Counted from the first letter of the stretch, positions 54,514-63,683 are shown. The stretch: 64,000 nt of DNA from Sandaracinus sp. (GCA_002699025.1 PABA01000124.1:1-64000), one strand, 5' to 3'. Numbers and translations: made by a program. Notes: a model not told the origin generated them from the letters alone.

Positions 54514-55464
54514 ATGGCCCCGCGCGTCTTCGTCGCCCGCCGGCTCCCCGTGGACGCCGCGGCCTTCCTCGAGGGCGACGCGGAGGTGGACGTCTTCGAG
54601 GCGCCCCGCCCACCGACCCCCGACGAGCTCCGCGCGCGCGCCGCGCCCTGCCGGGCGATCGTCAGCCTGCTGAGCGACCGGATCGACGACGCGCTCCTCG
54701 CCGCCTGTCCCGAGCTCGAGCTGATCGCCAACTACGCCGTGGGCGTGGACAACGTCGACCTCGCGGCGGCGAAGGCGCGCGGCGTGCGCGTCACCAACAC
54801 GCCGGACGTGCTCACGGACGCCACCGCGGACCTCACCTGGGCGCTCCTCCTCGCCGTCGCCCGGCGCCTCCGCGAGGGCGAGCGCGTCGCGCGCAGCGGT
54901 GACATCGGCGCCTGGCAGCCGACCGGCCTCCTCGGCCTCGAGCTCGCGGGCGCCACGCTCGGCGTCTTCGGCTTCGGGCGCATCGGCCGCGCCGTCGCCC
55001 GCCGCGCGCAGGGCTTCGGCATGCGCGTCCTCTACACGACCCGAAGCCCCGTCCCGGAGGCCGAGCGCGAGGGCGCGGCGCCTGTCTCCAAGGCCGAGCT
55101 CCTCGCCCGCGCCGACGTGCTCTGCCTCTGCGCGCCGCTCACGCCCGAGACGCGCCACGCCGTCGGCGCCCCCGAGCTCGCGGCCATGAAACCCGGCGCG
55201 ATCCTCGTGAACACGGCGCGCGGGGCCCTCGTCGACGAGGCCGCGCTCGTGCAGGCGCTCGACGCCGGTCCGCTCCGCGGCGCGGGCCTCGACGTCTTCG
55301 AGGAGGAGCCGAAGGTGCACCCGGGGCTCCTGGAGCGCGACGACGTCGTGCTCTCCCCGCACATCGGGAGCGCCACCGAGCACACCCGCCGGCGCATGGC
55401 GGAGATCGCCCTCGGCAACGTCCGCGCCCACCTCCGCGGCGAGCCCCTCCTCACCCCGGTCTGA
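54514..55464 (+). CDS. D-2-hydroxyacid dehydrogenase (glyoxylate/hydroxypyruvate reductase type)
   Basis: 316 residues. The NAD-binding motif GFGRIGRA is at 153-160, the substrate arginine is in NTARGALVDE, the acid is in LDVFEEEP and the catalytic His in SPHIGSAT. The early motif IANYAVGVDNVDL fits glyoxylate reductase. It lies 5 bp after the ornithine-cyclodeaminase-type gene, so cotranscription is expected. Confidence 0.93.
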   Translation: MAPRVFVARRLPVDAAAFLEGDAEVDVFEAPRPPTPDELRARAAPCRAIVSLLSDRIDDALLAACPELELIANYAVGVDNVDLAAAKARGVRVTNTPDVLTDATADLTWALLLAVARRLREGERVARSGDIGAWQPTGLLGLELAGATLGVFGFGRIGRAVARRAQGFGMRVLYTTRSPVPEAEREGAAPVSKAELLARADVLCLCAPLTPETRHAVGAPELAAMKPGAILVNTARGALVDEAALVQALDAGPLRGAGLDVFEEEPKVHPGLLERDDVVLSPHIGSATEHTRRRMAEIALGNVRAHLRGEPLLTPV

Positions 55465-55474
55465 GGGCGTCCGC

Positions 55475-55660
55475 TCAGAAGAACGCGAAGGCCTGCGCCC
55501 AGAGCTCGTAGTCGGCGGCCTCTCCATCGGGCTCGCGCTCGGCCTCGCTCCGTTCGCTCGCGACGCGCGCGGCGTAGTTGGTGCAGCCCTCGGTCACGCA
55601 CTCGACGCGAGAGAAGCCCACGTAGTGCACCTCGCCACCGCAGAGGGGACAGCGCTTCAT
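55475..55660 (-). CDS. Small zinc-ribbon protein
   Basis: The 61-residue protein has CPLCGG and CVTEGC (Cys pairs about 4/7 and 18/23), and an acidic C-terminal helix (ASERSEAEREPDGEAADYE). The ATG at 55660 is preferred over a GTG six bases upstream. It converges with the dehydrogenase gene 10 bp away. Function unknown. Confidence 0.75.
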   Translation of the reverse strand: MKRCPLCGGEVHYVGFSRVECVTEGCTNYAARVASERSEAEREPDGEAADYELWAQAFAFF

Positions 55661-55729
55661 CGACACGAGCTTGGGGGCCGGCCCGCGTGCTCCGCAAGGG
55701 CGCGCGCGCCGATCGCCGGGCTCGCCCCG

Positions 55730-55951
55730 CTCGGGGTCGCGCCGGCTGCGGCTGCGGGATGCCGTGGAACGCGCCCCCGCCCTCGAGGATCTTCCGCGCC
55801 CTACTCAGGGTCGCGCCGGCTGCGGCTGCGGGATGCCGTGGAACGCGCCCCCGCCCTCGAGGATCTTCCGCGCCCCACTCAGGGTCGCGCCGGCTGCTGC
55901 TGCGTGATGCAGTGGAACGCGCCCCCGCCCTCGAGGATCTTCCGCGCCCCG
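55730..55951. repeat. 74-bp tandem repeat: agmatine deiminase 3' end in three copies
   Basis: Copies begin at 55730, 55804 and 55878 (period 74). The third is the real 3' end of the agmatine deiminase gene and encodes (minus strand) ARKILEGGGAFHCITQQQPARP-type sequence split over the coding end. The first and second read HGIPQPQPARP, so the catalytic Cys codon TGC is GGC in both. Copy 2 keeps the TGA stop; in copy 1 TGA is CGA. Confidence 0.93.
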
Positions 55952-56832
55952 AGCCCGCGCACGCGCCGCTCGGGGTAGAGCGCCGCCAGCGCCTCCACGG
56001 CCTCCGCGTCCGCGTCCACGCCGTAAGTCGGGACGAGCACCTGCCCGTTCGCCAGGTAGTAGTTGCAGTAGCTCGCCGGCAGGAGCGTGCCCTCCGCCCC
56101 CACCACGGCCCCCGGCGAGGGCAGCGCGTGCACCTTCAGGCCCGCGGCCTCGAGCTGCCCGAGCAGGCGCCGCAGCGTCTCCCCGTTGGGGTCGCCGTCG
56201 ACCGGCGCCATGGCCACCGCCTCCCCGGGACGGAGGAAGCGCGCGAGCGTGTCGATGTGCCCGTCCGTGTGGTCGTTCTCGAGCTGCCCCTCGAGCCAGA
56301 TCACCCGCTCCACGCCGAAGGCCGCCTCGAGGCGCGCCGTCACGTCGACGCCCGGGTTCCGCCGCTCGAGGCAGTCGCGCGTCGTCATCAGCGCGCCGGC
56401 TCCGTCGAGCTCCACGCCGCCCCCCTCGAGGACGAGCGCATGCCGCTCCACGCGCACGTCGAGCGCCGCCGCGATCCGCTCCGCGAGGTCCTCGTCGCCG
56501 GCCATGCGGTACTTCCCGCCCCAGCCGTCGAAGCGGAAGACGAGCGCCACCGGCTCCTCATCCCGCCAGCCGAAGATCGCCCCCGTGTCGCGCGTCCAGG
56601 CGTCCCCGTAGGCCATGCGCCGCACGCGCACGCCCTCCCCGAGCGCCGGCGCCTGAACGCCCGGCGCCACGAGCAGCTCCACCGGCTCGGTCTCGGCGAT
56701 GGCCCGCGCGAACGCCGCGATCTCCGCGCGCGCCCCCGCGAGGTCGACCCACTCGTCCTCCCGGTAGGGCCAGGCCATCCAGCAGGCGGCATGCGGCCCC
56801 GTCTCGGCCGGCACGTGGAGCGGCGCGCTCAT
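55879..56832 (-). CDS. Agmatine deiminase (peptidylarginine-deiminase family)
   Basis: The 317-residue guanidine-modifying enzyme hydrolyses agmatine to N-carbamoylputrescine. Family features are WMAWPYREDEW, AWTRDTGAIFG, EGGGVELDG, NDHTDGHIDTLARF (catalytic His 192), PASYCNYYLANGQVLVPTYG and the catalytic Cys 308 in FHCITQQQP near the C-terminus. The start is 10 bp after the upstream gene. The ATG has no Shine-Dalgarno sequence. Its last 25 codons are the third unit of a tandem repeat that continues beyond the stop. Confidence 0.94.
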   Translation of the reverse strand: MSAPLHVPAETGPHAACWMAWPYREDEWVDLAGARAEIAAFARAIAETEPVELLVAPGVQAPALGEGVRVRRMAYGDAWTRDTGAIFGWRDEEPVALVFRFDGWGGKYRMAGDEDLAERIAAALDVRVERHALVLEGGGVELDGAGALMTTRDCLERRNPGVDVTARLEAAFGVERVIWLEGQLENDHTDGHIDTLARFLRPGEAVAMAPVDGDPNGETLRRLLGQLEAAGLKVHALPSPGAVVGAEGTLLPASYCNYYLANGQVLVPTYGVDADAEAVEALAALYPERRVRGLGARKILEGGGAFHCITQQQPARP

Positions 56833-56842
56833 CGTCGCTGCC

Positions 56843-57430
56843 TCATCGTTGCCGCGGACGAAGCGAGGGGATGCGCTGCCGCGGCCGCGCCACCGACCCG
56901 GGCAGGCGCTCGCGGAGAGGCCAGCTCGGCTGGAGCTCCCGCGCGTCCTCGAGCACGCGCCGCGCCGCATCCGGGAGCCCGTCGATCCACTCCGCGCCCT
57001 TTCGCCGGACCAGCGGGATGATCGGCTCCTCCGCGTCCACCCCCGAGCCGGCCTGCGCCGACGCCTCGCGAAGCGCCGCCGAGCCGGTCTGCGCCGACTC
57101 CTCGCGAAGCGCCGCCGACTCCTCGCGCAGCGCCGCCGCCTCGCGCGCGGCCAGGAAGCCGCCGAGATCGGTCGCCGGCGCCGCGGGCGGGGGCGGCACG
57201 CGCCGCTCGAGCCGGGCCAGCGCCAGCTTCACCGCGCGCCGATCGAAGCGCTCCGTCGGCGCCTCCTCCTCGGCCATCGCCCCGAGCGCCCGGCGCACGA
57301 CCTCCCGTTCGGCCTCCTCCGACGCCCGCGCGAGCGCCCGACTGAAGGTCTCGGCGACGGGCACCGTGGTCGCCTCGAAAGGCTCGCCGGTGACCTCCTC
57401 GGCGAACGGATAGTGCGTGCGGTCGTCCAT
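56843..57430 (-). CDS. Uncharacterised coiled-coil-rich protein
   Basis: I recognise no family for this roughly 195-residue protein. It opens MDDRTHYPFAEEVTGEPFEA, then has Ala/Glu-rich helices (FSRALARASEEAEREVVRRAL) and an imperfect heptad repeat (AALREESAALREESAQ ... ALREASAQAGSG). The C-terminus is basic (LRPRQR) after IIPLVRRKGAEWIDGLPDAA. A GAGGGGG ribosome-binding stretch lies nine bases before the ATG. It is upstream of agmatine deiminase by 10 bp, so the two are probably cotranscribed. Confidence 0.7.
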   Translation of the reverse strand: MDDRTHYPFAEEVTGEPFEATTVPVAETFSRALARASEEAEREVVRRALGAMAEEEAPTERFDRRAVKLALARLERRVPPPPAAPATDLGGFLAAREAAALREESAALREESAQTGSAALREASAQAGSGVDAEEPIIPLVRRKGAEWIDGLPDAARRVLEDARELQPSWPLRERLPGSVARPRQRIPSLRPRQR

Positions 57431-57785
57431 GCTCGGCATCCCCCTCGTTCCGTGCTCAGCACGCGCCGTGCCACACGCTTCGCCTCGAAACTCTTCGCGT
57501 TCGAAGGCCCCCGCGGCCCCGATCCGGCTAGCCGAGGCGCCACCGCCGGCCACTCGAGCGGTCCTCACCGCCCACCGAGCCCCCTCGAATCCCGGCCTCT
57601 CGCGCGCCCGCGCGCTCCCCGCGCGCTCCCCCGACCCTCTCGAGCCGCCCCGCCCCCGGTCCTTCGCCATCGAAGGAGCTCTCGGAGCGAATTCCTCGAA
57701 TTTTTCGGCCAATTCGCGCGCCACTCGTTCTAAGGTCGGGCCAGGCCCGCAGCCCGGGCCCTCGAGCACCCGGAGGCAGGACGAG
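57431..57785. other. 355-bp divergent region with inverted repeat
   Basis: It lies between the coiled-coil gene and the M24 gene. GCGAATT (57687-57693) and AATTCGC (57711-57717) form a 7-bp inverted repeat with a 17-bp AT-rich spacer, which could be an operator. TTCTAAGG at about 57728 may be part of the M24 promoter. No gene is seen. Confidence 0.5.
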
Positions 57786-58949
57786 ATGCGCGACCGCGAC
57801 GACATGACCTTCCCCATGGAGGAGTACCAGCGCCGCCTGACCGAGCTGCGTCAGCGGATGGAGAAGCGACTCCTCGACGCCGTCATCATCAGCGACCCCG
57901 AGAACCTGATGTACCTGACGGACTATCAGACCACCGGCTACTCCTACTTCCAGGCCCTCGTCGTCCCCCTCGACGACGAGCCCTTCATGATCACGCGCGA
58001 GCTCGAGGAGTCGAACGTCCACGCGCGCACCTGGGTCGAGAAGACGCGCCCCTTCGCCGACACGGGCGACGCGATCCAGATGCTCTACTCGGCCCTCAAG
58101 GAGTTCGGCCTCGCCGACAAGCAAATCGGCTACGAGCGAAACAGCTACTTCTTCCCGGCCTACCTCCAGGACCGCATGCACACGTCCTTCACCGACGTGC
58201 ACCTGCAGGACTGCTTCGGCATCGTCGAGGAGGGGCGCATCCGGAAGTCGAAGTGGGAGATCGAGCTGATGCGCAGGTCCGCCCACGCCGCCGAGGCGGG
58301 CATGGTCGCGGGCTACGACGCGGTCCGCGAGGGCGCGACGGAGAACGAGATCGCCGGCGAGATCTGCCGCGCCATGTTCGCCGCCGGCGGCGAGTACCCG
58401 GCCGTGCTGCCCTACGTCACGACGGGCCCGCGCTCGATGATCGGCCACGCGACCTGGGAGGGCCGCACCATGCAGGCCGGCGAGCACGCCTTTCTCGAGG
58501 TCGGCGGCTGCGTCCGCCGCTACCACACGGCGATGATGCGCACGGTGGTCCTCGGCGAGCTGAGCGACTCCATGCGCGAGGCGCAGGACGTGATGATCGA
58601 GGCCATCCGCCAGGTGCACGAGCTGGTGCGCCCGGGCGTGACCGTCTCCGACGTGGACGTGCTCGTCCGCAAGATCATCATGTCGAACGAGGTCGGCGCG
58701 AGCCTGATCACGCGCAGCGGCTACTCGATCGGCATCGCCTTCCCGCCCAGCTGGGACGAGGGCTACATGATCAGCCTCAAGGCCGGCGACAACCGCATCC
58801 TCGAGGAGGGCATGACCTTCCACCTGATCCCGTGGATGTGGGGCGTCGACGGCGACAAGACCTGCGGGATCTCGGACACGATCCTCGTCACCGAGGACGG
58901 CTGCGAGTCCTTCTTCACGCTCGACCACGAGATGCACGTCGTGGGCTGA
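57786..58949 (+). CDS. M24-family ectoine-hydrolase/creatinase-like enzyme
   Basis: 387 residues. The fold is that of creatinase and aminopeptidase P (pita-bread): N-terminal DAVIISDPENLMYLTDYQTT, then the C-terminal domain with ELMRRSAHAAEAGM, AFLEVGGCVRRYHTAMMRTV, GIAFPPSWDEG and MTFHLIPWMWGVDG. The two metal-binding Asp of true M24 peptidases are replaced (Glu 238, His 247), which marks the non-metal branch (creatinase, DoeA ectoine hydrolase). GIAFPPSWDEG is DoeA-like. A short-form succinate-semialdehyde dehydrogenase follows. A GGAGG site precedes the ATG. Amidine or lactam hydrolysis is expected; ectoine is the leading candidate substrate. Confidence 0.82.
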   Translation: MRDRDDMTFPMEEYQRRLTELRQRMEKRLLDAVIISDPENLMYLTDYQTTGYSYFQALVVPLDDEPFMITRELEESNVHARTWVEKTRPFADTGDAIQMLYSALKEFGLADKQIGYERNSYFFPAYLQDRMHTSFTDVHLQDCFGIVEEGRIRKSKWEIELMRRSAHAAEAGMVAGYDAVREGATENEIAGEICRAMFAAGGEYPAVLPYVTTGPRSMIGHATWEGRTMQAGEHAFLEVGGCVRRYHTAMMRTVVLGELSDSMREAQDVMIEAIRQVHELVRPGVTVSDVDVLVRKIIMSNEVGASLITRSGYSIGIAFPPSWDEGYMISLKAGDNRILEEGMTFHLIPWMWGVDGDKTCGISDTILVTEDGCESFFTLDHEMHVVG

Positions 58950-59090
58950 GCCCCGCGCCACCGCCGCGCCCCGCGCCCCCGCCGCGCCCCGGTCGAGCCC
59001 CCGCGCCACCGCCGAGCCGCGCGCGACCCCCGAACGAACGCGAACCCAGACAGACCCGAGCGCCCGAGACGCGCTCCCGAGGAGGCCCCC

Positions 59091-60455
59091 ATGCTCCGAG
59101 CCACCAACCCCTTCAACGGCGAGACCGTCCGCGAGGTCGAGCCCGACTCCCCCGAGGTCGTCGAGCGCAAGCTCGCCGCCGCCGCCGACGCCTATGGCAG
59201 CTGGCGCGACACCAGCTTCGAAGAGCGCGCCGAGCTCCTCCGCGCCGTCGCCGCGCAGCTCCGAGAGGACGTGGACGAGCTCGCCCCGCTCATGACCGAG
59301 GAGATGGGCAAGCCGCTCCGCGAGGCCAAGGGCGAGATCGAGAAGTGCGCCTGGTGCAGCGAGCACTACGCGGACCACGGCGCCGCCTACCTCGCCACCG
59401 AGAAGCTCGAGTCCGACGCGGTCCGCAGCTACGTGCAGTACCTCCCGCTCGGCGCCGTGCTCGGGATCCTCCCGTGGAACTCGCCCTTCTGGCTCGCCTT
59501 CCGCGTGGCCGCCCCGGCGCTCATGGCGGGCAACGTCGTGCTCATCAAGCCCGACCCGCACGTGCCCGGCTGCGGCGCGGCGCTCGGGCCCCTCTTCGAG
59601 CGCGCCGGCTTCCCGAAGGGCGTCCTCGACGCGCTCCTGATCGAGACGCCCGCCGTCGAGGAGGTCATCCGCGACCGGCGCGTGGCCGCCGTGAGCTTCA
59701 CCGGCTCCACGCGCGGCGGGCAGGCCGTCGCCGCGATCGCCGCGAGCGAGATCAAGCCCTGCGTGCTCGAGCTCGGCGGCTCGGACCCGGCCATCGTGCT
59801 CGCCGACGCGGACCTCGACCGGGCGAGCGAGATCCTGGTGAAGAGCCGCACCATCGCGACCGGCCAGTCGTGCATCGCGCCCAAGCGCATGCTCGTCGAG
59901 GCGCCGGTCTACGACGCCTTCCTCGAGAAGATGAAGGCGCGGCTCGGCGCGTTGAAGGTCGGCGACCCGGCGGACGCGGCGACCGACGTGGGGCCGATGG
60001 CGCGGGCGGACCTGCGGGCGGAGGTGCACCGGCAGGTGAGCGAGTCCGTCGCGAAGGGCGCGCGCGCCATCCTCGGTGGCGAGCTCCCCGATGGGCCCGG
60101 GAGCCTCTACCCGATCACGCTGCTGGCCGACGTGACGCCCGAGATGGCCGCCTTCCGCGAGGAGGTCTTCGGGCCCGTGGCGAGCGTGACGAAGGTCGCC
60201 GACGCGGAGGAGGCGATCCAGATGGCCAACGACACGGAGTACGGGCTCGCCGGGAGCGTGTGGACGAGCGCCGAGCGCGGCGAGGCCTTCGCGCGGCGCG
60301 TCGCCACGGGCCAGTGGGTCGTGAACGGCGTCGTGAAGACCGACCCGCGCCTCCCGAGCGGCGGCATCAAGAAGAGCGGCTACGGGCGCGAGCTCGGCCC
60401 CCACGGCATCCGCGAGTTCGTGAACGCGCAGCAGGTCTGGGTCGGAGAGGGCTGA
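59091..60455 (+). CDS. NAD(P)-dependent succinate-semialdehyde dehydrogenase (short form)
   Basis: The 454-residue aldehyde dehydrogenase starts ATNPFNGETVREVEPDSPEV and has EMGKPLREAKGEIEKCAW, ILPWNSPFWLAFRVAAPALM, FTGSTRGGQAVA, catalytic Glu 227 (LELGGSDP) and Cys 261 (GQSCIAPKR). The length matches the YneI/short SSADH group. A GAGGAGG site is upstream. It may act on the product of the neighbouring M24 enzyme or agmatine/putrescine breakdown (aminobutyrate semialdehyde and then succinate semialdehyde). Confidence 0.95.
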   Translation: MLRATNPFNGETVREVEPDSPEVVERKLAAAADAYGSWRDTSFEERAELLRAVAAQLREDVDELAPLMTEEMGKPLREAKGEIEKCAWCSEHYADHGAAYLATEKLESDAVRSYVQYLPLGAVLGILPWNSPFWLAFRVAAPALMAGNVVLIKPDPHVPGCGAALGPLFERAGFPKGVLDALLIETPAVEEVIRDRRVAAVSFTGSTRGGQAVAAIAASEIKPCVLELGGSDPAIVLADADLDRASEILVKSRTIATGQSCIAPKRMLVEAPVYDAFLEKMKARLGALKVGDPADAATDVGPMARADLRAEVHRQVSESVAKGARAILGGELPDGPGSLYPITLLADVTPEMAAFREEVFGPVASVTKVADAEEAIQMANDTEYGLAGSVWTSAERGEAFARRVATGQWVVNGVVKTDPRLPSGGIKKSGYGRELGPHGIREFVNAQQVWVGEG

Positions 60456-60460
60456 ACGGG

Positions 60461-61840
60461 CTAGAACCCGAGCTTCCGCCCGATCGCCTCGACCGCGCGG
60501 GCCGTCTTCTCGTCCTCCTTCTCGAGGAGGCCGTTGATCTTCCGCACCGCGCTCATGACCGTCGTGTGGTCCTTGCCGCCGAAGCGCTCGCCGAGCTCCG
60601 GGTAGCTCGTGCCGAGCCGCTGCCGGCAGAGGTACATCGCCACCTGCCGCGGGTAGCTCACGGCGCGGTGCCGGCGCTTCGACTTCAGCTCGCTCAGCTT
60701 CAGGTTGAAGTAGCCGCAGACCGCCCGCTGGATGTCCTCCACCGTGAGCGCCGTCTCCGGCGCCGGCAGCACGGCCTTCAGCGAGTCGCGCGCGAGGTCG
60801 AGGTCGATGGGCCGCGCGAGCAGCTCCGCCTTCACGGCCAGCCGCAAGAGCGTCCCCTCCAGCTCGCGCACGTTGCTCTTCACCACCTGCGCGATGAAGT
60901 GCGCCACCTCGTCGGTCAGGTGGATCTGCTCCGCCTCGGCCTTCTTCTTCAGGATGGCCACGCGCGTGTCGACCTCGGGCGCCTGGATGTCGGCGACCAT
61001 GCCCGACTGGAAGCGGCTGATGAGCCGCTCCTCCATCTCCGCGATCTGCTGCGGGTAGACGTCGGAGGTGACGACGATCTGCTTGTCCGAGTGGTAGAGC
61101 GCGTTGAACGTGTGGAAGAACTCTTCCTGCGTCTGGTCGCGCCCCGCGAGGAACTGGATGTCGTCCATCAGGAGGACGTCACAGCCCTCCCGGTAGCGGC
61201 GCCGGAACTCGTCGATGCGGTGGTTCTGCAGCGACCAGATGAACTCGTTCGTGAAGCGCTCGGCGCTCAGGTAGAGGATGGTCGCGCTGGGCTCGTCCTC
61301 GAGGATGAGGTGGCCCATGGCGTTCATCAGGTGCGTCTTGCCGAGGCCCACGCCGCCGTAGATGAAGAGCGGGTTGTAGCGCTTCCCCGGCGCCGACGCG
61401 ACGGCCACGCTGGCCGCGTGGGCGAGCTGGTTCGACGGCCCGACGACGAAGTTGTCGAAGCTGTACTTCGGGTTCAGGTCCGACACGCGGAACGGCGCCG
61501 GGCCCTTCGGCGCCCCACCGCCGTTCGCCCGCGCCTTCGGCCGTGGCGCCGGCTTCGACTCCGTGCGCTTCGCCTGCACCTGCTCCTGGAGCGCCTCGTC
61601 GACCTCGAAGCGCAGCTTCTGCGGGGAGCCATCCTCGCCGCCCGCCTCCGCCAGCGCTTCGAGCAGCAGGTCCGTGTAGTGGTTGCTGATCCAGTCGGCG
61701 TAGAACCGGTTCGGGATGCGCAGGACGACCGCGTCGTCCTCGACGCCCTGGCAACGCACCGGCGCGAGCCAAGTCTCGAAGTTCTCGGTGGAGAGGCGGC
61801 CGCGAAGGGTGTCGAGCGCGCGTTCCCACAGGTCGATCAT
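60461..61840 (-). CDS. dnaA: Chromosomal replication initiator DnaA
   Basis: 459 residues. N-terminal domain I (LWERALDTLRGRLSTENFET), an unstructured linker, AAA+ domain with Walker A YGGVGLGKT (161-169) and Walker B LLMDDIQF (223-230), and C-terminal domain IV with the DnaA-box-binding FGGKDHTTVMSAVRKI. The ATG at 61840 has GAGGAA upstream. It converges with the dehydrogenase gene 5 bp away. Confidence 0.98.
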   Translation of the reverse strand: MIDLWERALDTLRGRLSTENFETWLAPVRCQGVEDDAVVLRIPNRFYADWISNHYTDLLLEALAEAGGEDGSPQKLRFEVDEALQEQVQAKRTESKPAPRPKARANGGGAPKGPAPFRVSDLNPKYSFDNFVVGPSNQLAHAASVAVASAPGKRYNPLFIYGGVGLGKTHLMNAMGHLILEDEPSATILYLSAERFTNEFIWSLQNHRIDEFRRRYREGCDVLLMDDIQFLAGRDQTQEEFFHTFNALYHSDKQIVVTSDVYPQQIAEMEERLISRFQSGMVADIQAPEVDTRVAILKKKAEAEQIHLTDEVAHFIAQVVKSNVRELEGTLLRLAVKAELLARPIDLDLARDSLKAVLPAPETALTVEDIQRAVCGYFNLKLSELKSKRRHRAVSYPRQVAMYLCRQRLGTSYPELGERFGGKDHTTVMSAVRKINGLLEKEDEKTARAVEAIGRKLGF

Positions 61841-62653
61841 GGAGATTTCCTCAGCGATCTCGAGGCAATGGGAGGCCACTCCCCAACCTTTCCACAGGTG
61901 GGGAGGAAGACCTTCCGGGTTCAGGGGGCTGGCTTGTCGGGGGCGAGCGGAGCGTTCTGGCGTAGCGAGCGCATCACAGGACGGCGGGTCACGGACGATG
62001 AGTCATGGACAGCCGGCGCTGGGAACGCTCCTCTCCCACACGGAGCGCGCAGGTCACCCTCGACGTTTCCCCCGAGACGCCCGCGCGAGGGCCACCCGCA
62101 TCATCCGTGAAGCGCACCGAGCTGGTGCCGCTCCGAACGAAGAGCGGGATCGACGACCCTCTTCTGTTCCCCGTGTGGGCTCGAAACCTCCCCGAGCCCC
62201 CCTCGTTTCCGAAGGGACAGCGAAGCTAGCAGTCGATCGTCGTCACGTCTACGGCACTTTCGACCGATCACGCTAAATCCTGGGGATCGCGTGAGATTCG
62301 CCTGTGGAGAAATCCCTCCACAGGCTCGAGCGACGGTCCGGTTTTTCTCACCATCTCTGCAACTCACCGGAATCTCACGTTTTTCGGTGCGAAGGATCCT
62401 TCGCGGGGGCGAATCGGCCCTGATCCCTGGGGGGATCCTCCCGTGATCCCGGGGGGATGGGGACAACCCGCGGGCGGTCCGGAAGCCGACGTGTCACGTC
62501 AAGGCGCGAATCCGTCATACGCGGCGCGCCCCGAGGGCCCGTCCCACCGCTTTTTTGGAAGGCTACAGGGCCGCTGCTACGTTCGCCGCCGCTAGGGCGA
62601 GCGGCTCCCGGACGCAGGTTGCGGGAGCGGGCGACGTGAAAAGCGGGGCGACG
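61841..62653. other. Candidate oriC (813 bp)
   Basis: The long dnaA-upstream region holds DnaA-box-like sequences: CTTTCCACA (61888-61896), and the inverted pair TGTGGAGAA (62303-62311) and CTCCACAGG (62316-62324). The last two form a perfect 9-bp inverted repeat CCTGTGGAG/CTCCACAGG with a 6-bp spacer. An AT-richer stretch follows at 62339-62390 (GGTTTTTCTCACC, CACGTTTTTCGG). G-rich inverted sequences (CCCCAACCT/AGGTGGGG, 61881-61904) flank the left side. No protein or RNA gene is supported here. Confidence 0.6.
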
Positions 62654-63625
62654 ATGATGGCAGAAGCGACGGATCAGCGGCGGGCGAGCCGCGGGGGAGC
62701 GCGAACGACGCTCATCCTCGGAAGCCTCCTCCTCGGCCTGGGGGCCGCCAGCGGCGCCGAGGCGCAGGAGGAGCTCCCGCCCAGCGGGGACGCCATCCCG
62801 GCCAGCGACATCCCCCGCGAGGAGACCTACGAGACCACCCGCGGCATGGGCATGGGTACCGGCGCCCGGGCCTCCGCCGTCGGCACCTCGGCCATCGCCT
62901 ACAACCCGGCGAACCTCTCCATGGCGCGCCTGTACCACGCCGAGACCTTCGCTGGGTACGGGGTGAGCGACGGCGCTTGGACCTTCGGCGGCGCCATCGC
63001 CGACTCGACGACCAACCGCATCGCCGCGGGCCTGAGCTTCCACGGCTTCTATGGCGATGGGGACCGCAACTACCGCGGCTTCGACGGCCGCCTCGCGCTC
63101 GGCATGCCGCTGAGCCAGGCCATCGCCATCGGCGTCAGCGGCCGCTACGTGAAGCTCCGCTCGCGCGAGCGGAACGCCAACGACGAGCGCGTCGGGCCCG
63201 AGCTCCGCGCCTTCACCATGGACGCCGCGATCCGGGTGACGCCCACCGAGGGGCTCCACATCGCGCTGCTCGGCCACAACATCATCCGCACGGACTCGCC
63301 CATCGCGCCGCTGCTGCTCGGCGGCTCGGTGAGCTACACCATCGCCAACGCCTTCACGCTGGCGTCGGACGTCTTCGTCGACCTGACGACCATGGACGAC
63401 GAGTCGCAGATGGTGTTCGGCTTCGGCGCCGAGTACCTGGTGGCCGGGCAGGTGCCCCTCCGCATCGGCTTCCGCCGGGAGCACGGCCGGGAGCTCAACC
63501 AGTTCACGGCCGCCGTCGGCTACGTGGACCAGCGCGTGGGCATCGACATCGCGCTCCGCCAGGACATCGCGAGCGACAGCTCGGACACGCAGCTCCTCTT
63601 CGCGTTCCGCTACCACGTGCAGTGA
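62654..63625 (+). CDS. Outer-membrane PorV/FadL-like beta-barrel protein
   Basis: About 323 residues. A signal peptide (LILGSLLLGLGAASGAEA, after a basic N-terminus) precedes GMGTGARASAVGTSAIAYNPANLSMARL, the conserved N-terminal hook of the PorV/UPF0164/FadL-like barrels. Alternating strands follow to RQDIASDSSDTQLLFAFRYHVQ at the end. The ATG at 62654 or 62657 is likely; a GTG at 62636 with GGGAG upstream would add six residues. A transport or surface role is expected. It faces dnaA across the candidate oriC. Confidence 0.8.
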   Translation: MMAEATDQRRASRGGARTTLILGSLLLGLGAASGAEAQEELPPSGDAIPASDIPREETYETTRGMGMGTGARASAVGTSAIAYNPANLSMARLYHAETFAGYGVSDGAWTFGGAIADSTTNRIAAGLSFHGFYGDGDRNYRGFDGRLALGMPLSQAIAIGVSGRYVKLRSRERNANDERVGPELRAFTMDAAIRVTPTEGLHIALLGHNIIRTDSPIAPLLLGGSVSYTIANAFTLASDVFVDLTTMDDESQMVFGFGAEYLVAGQVPLRIGFRREHGRELNQFTAAVGYVDQRVGIDIALRQDIASDSSDTQLLFAFRYHVQ

Positions 63626-63683
63626 TGCGCCACGGGGGCCTCGGCCCTCGCCGGTCGACCGCCCGCCGCCGCCCCGACCGCCC

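Noticed and set aside
58253-62110. Very long open frame on the plus strand across the M24, dehydrogenase and dnaA genes
   Set aside because: It runs out of frame with or antisense to genes that have clear domains; high GC content leaves few stop codons. Its composition is Arg/Ala/Gly-rich with no domain.
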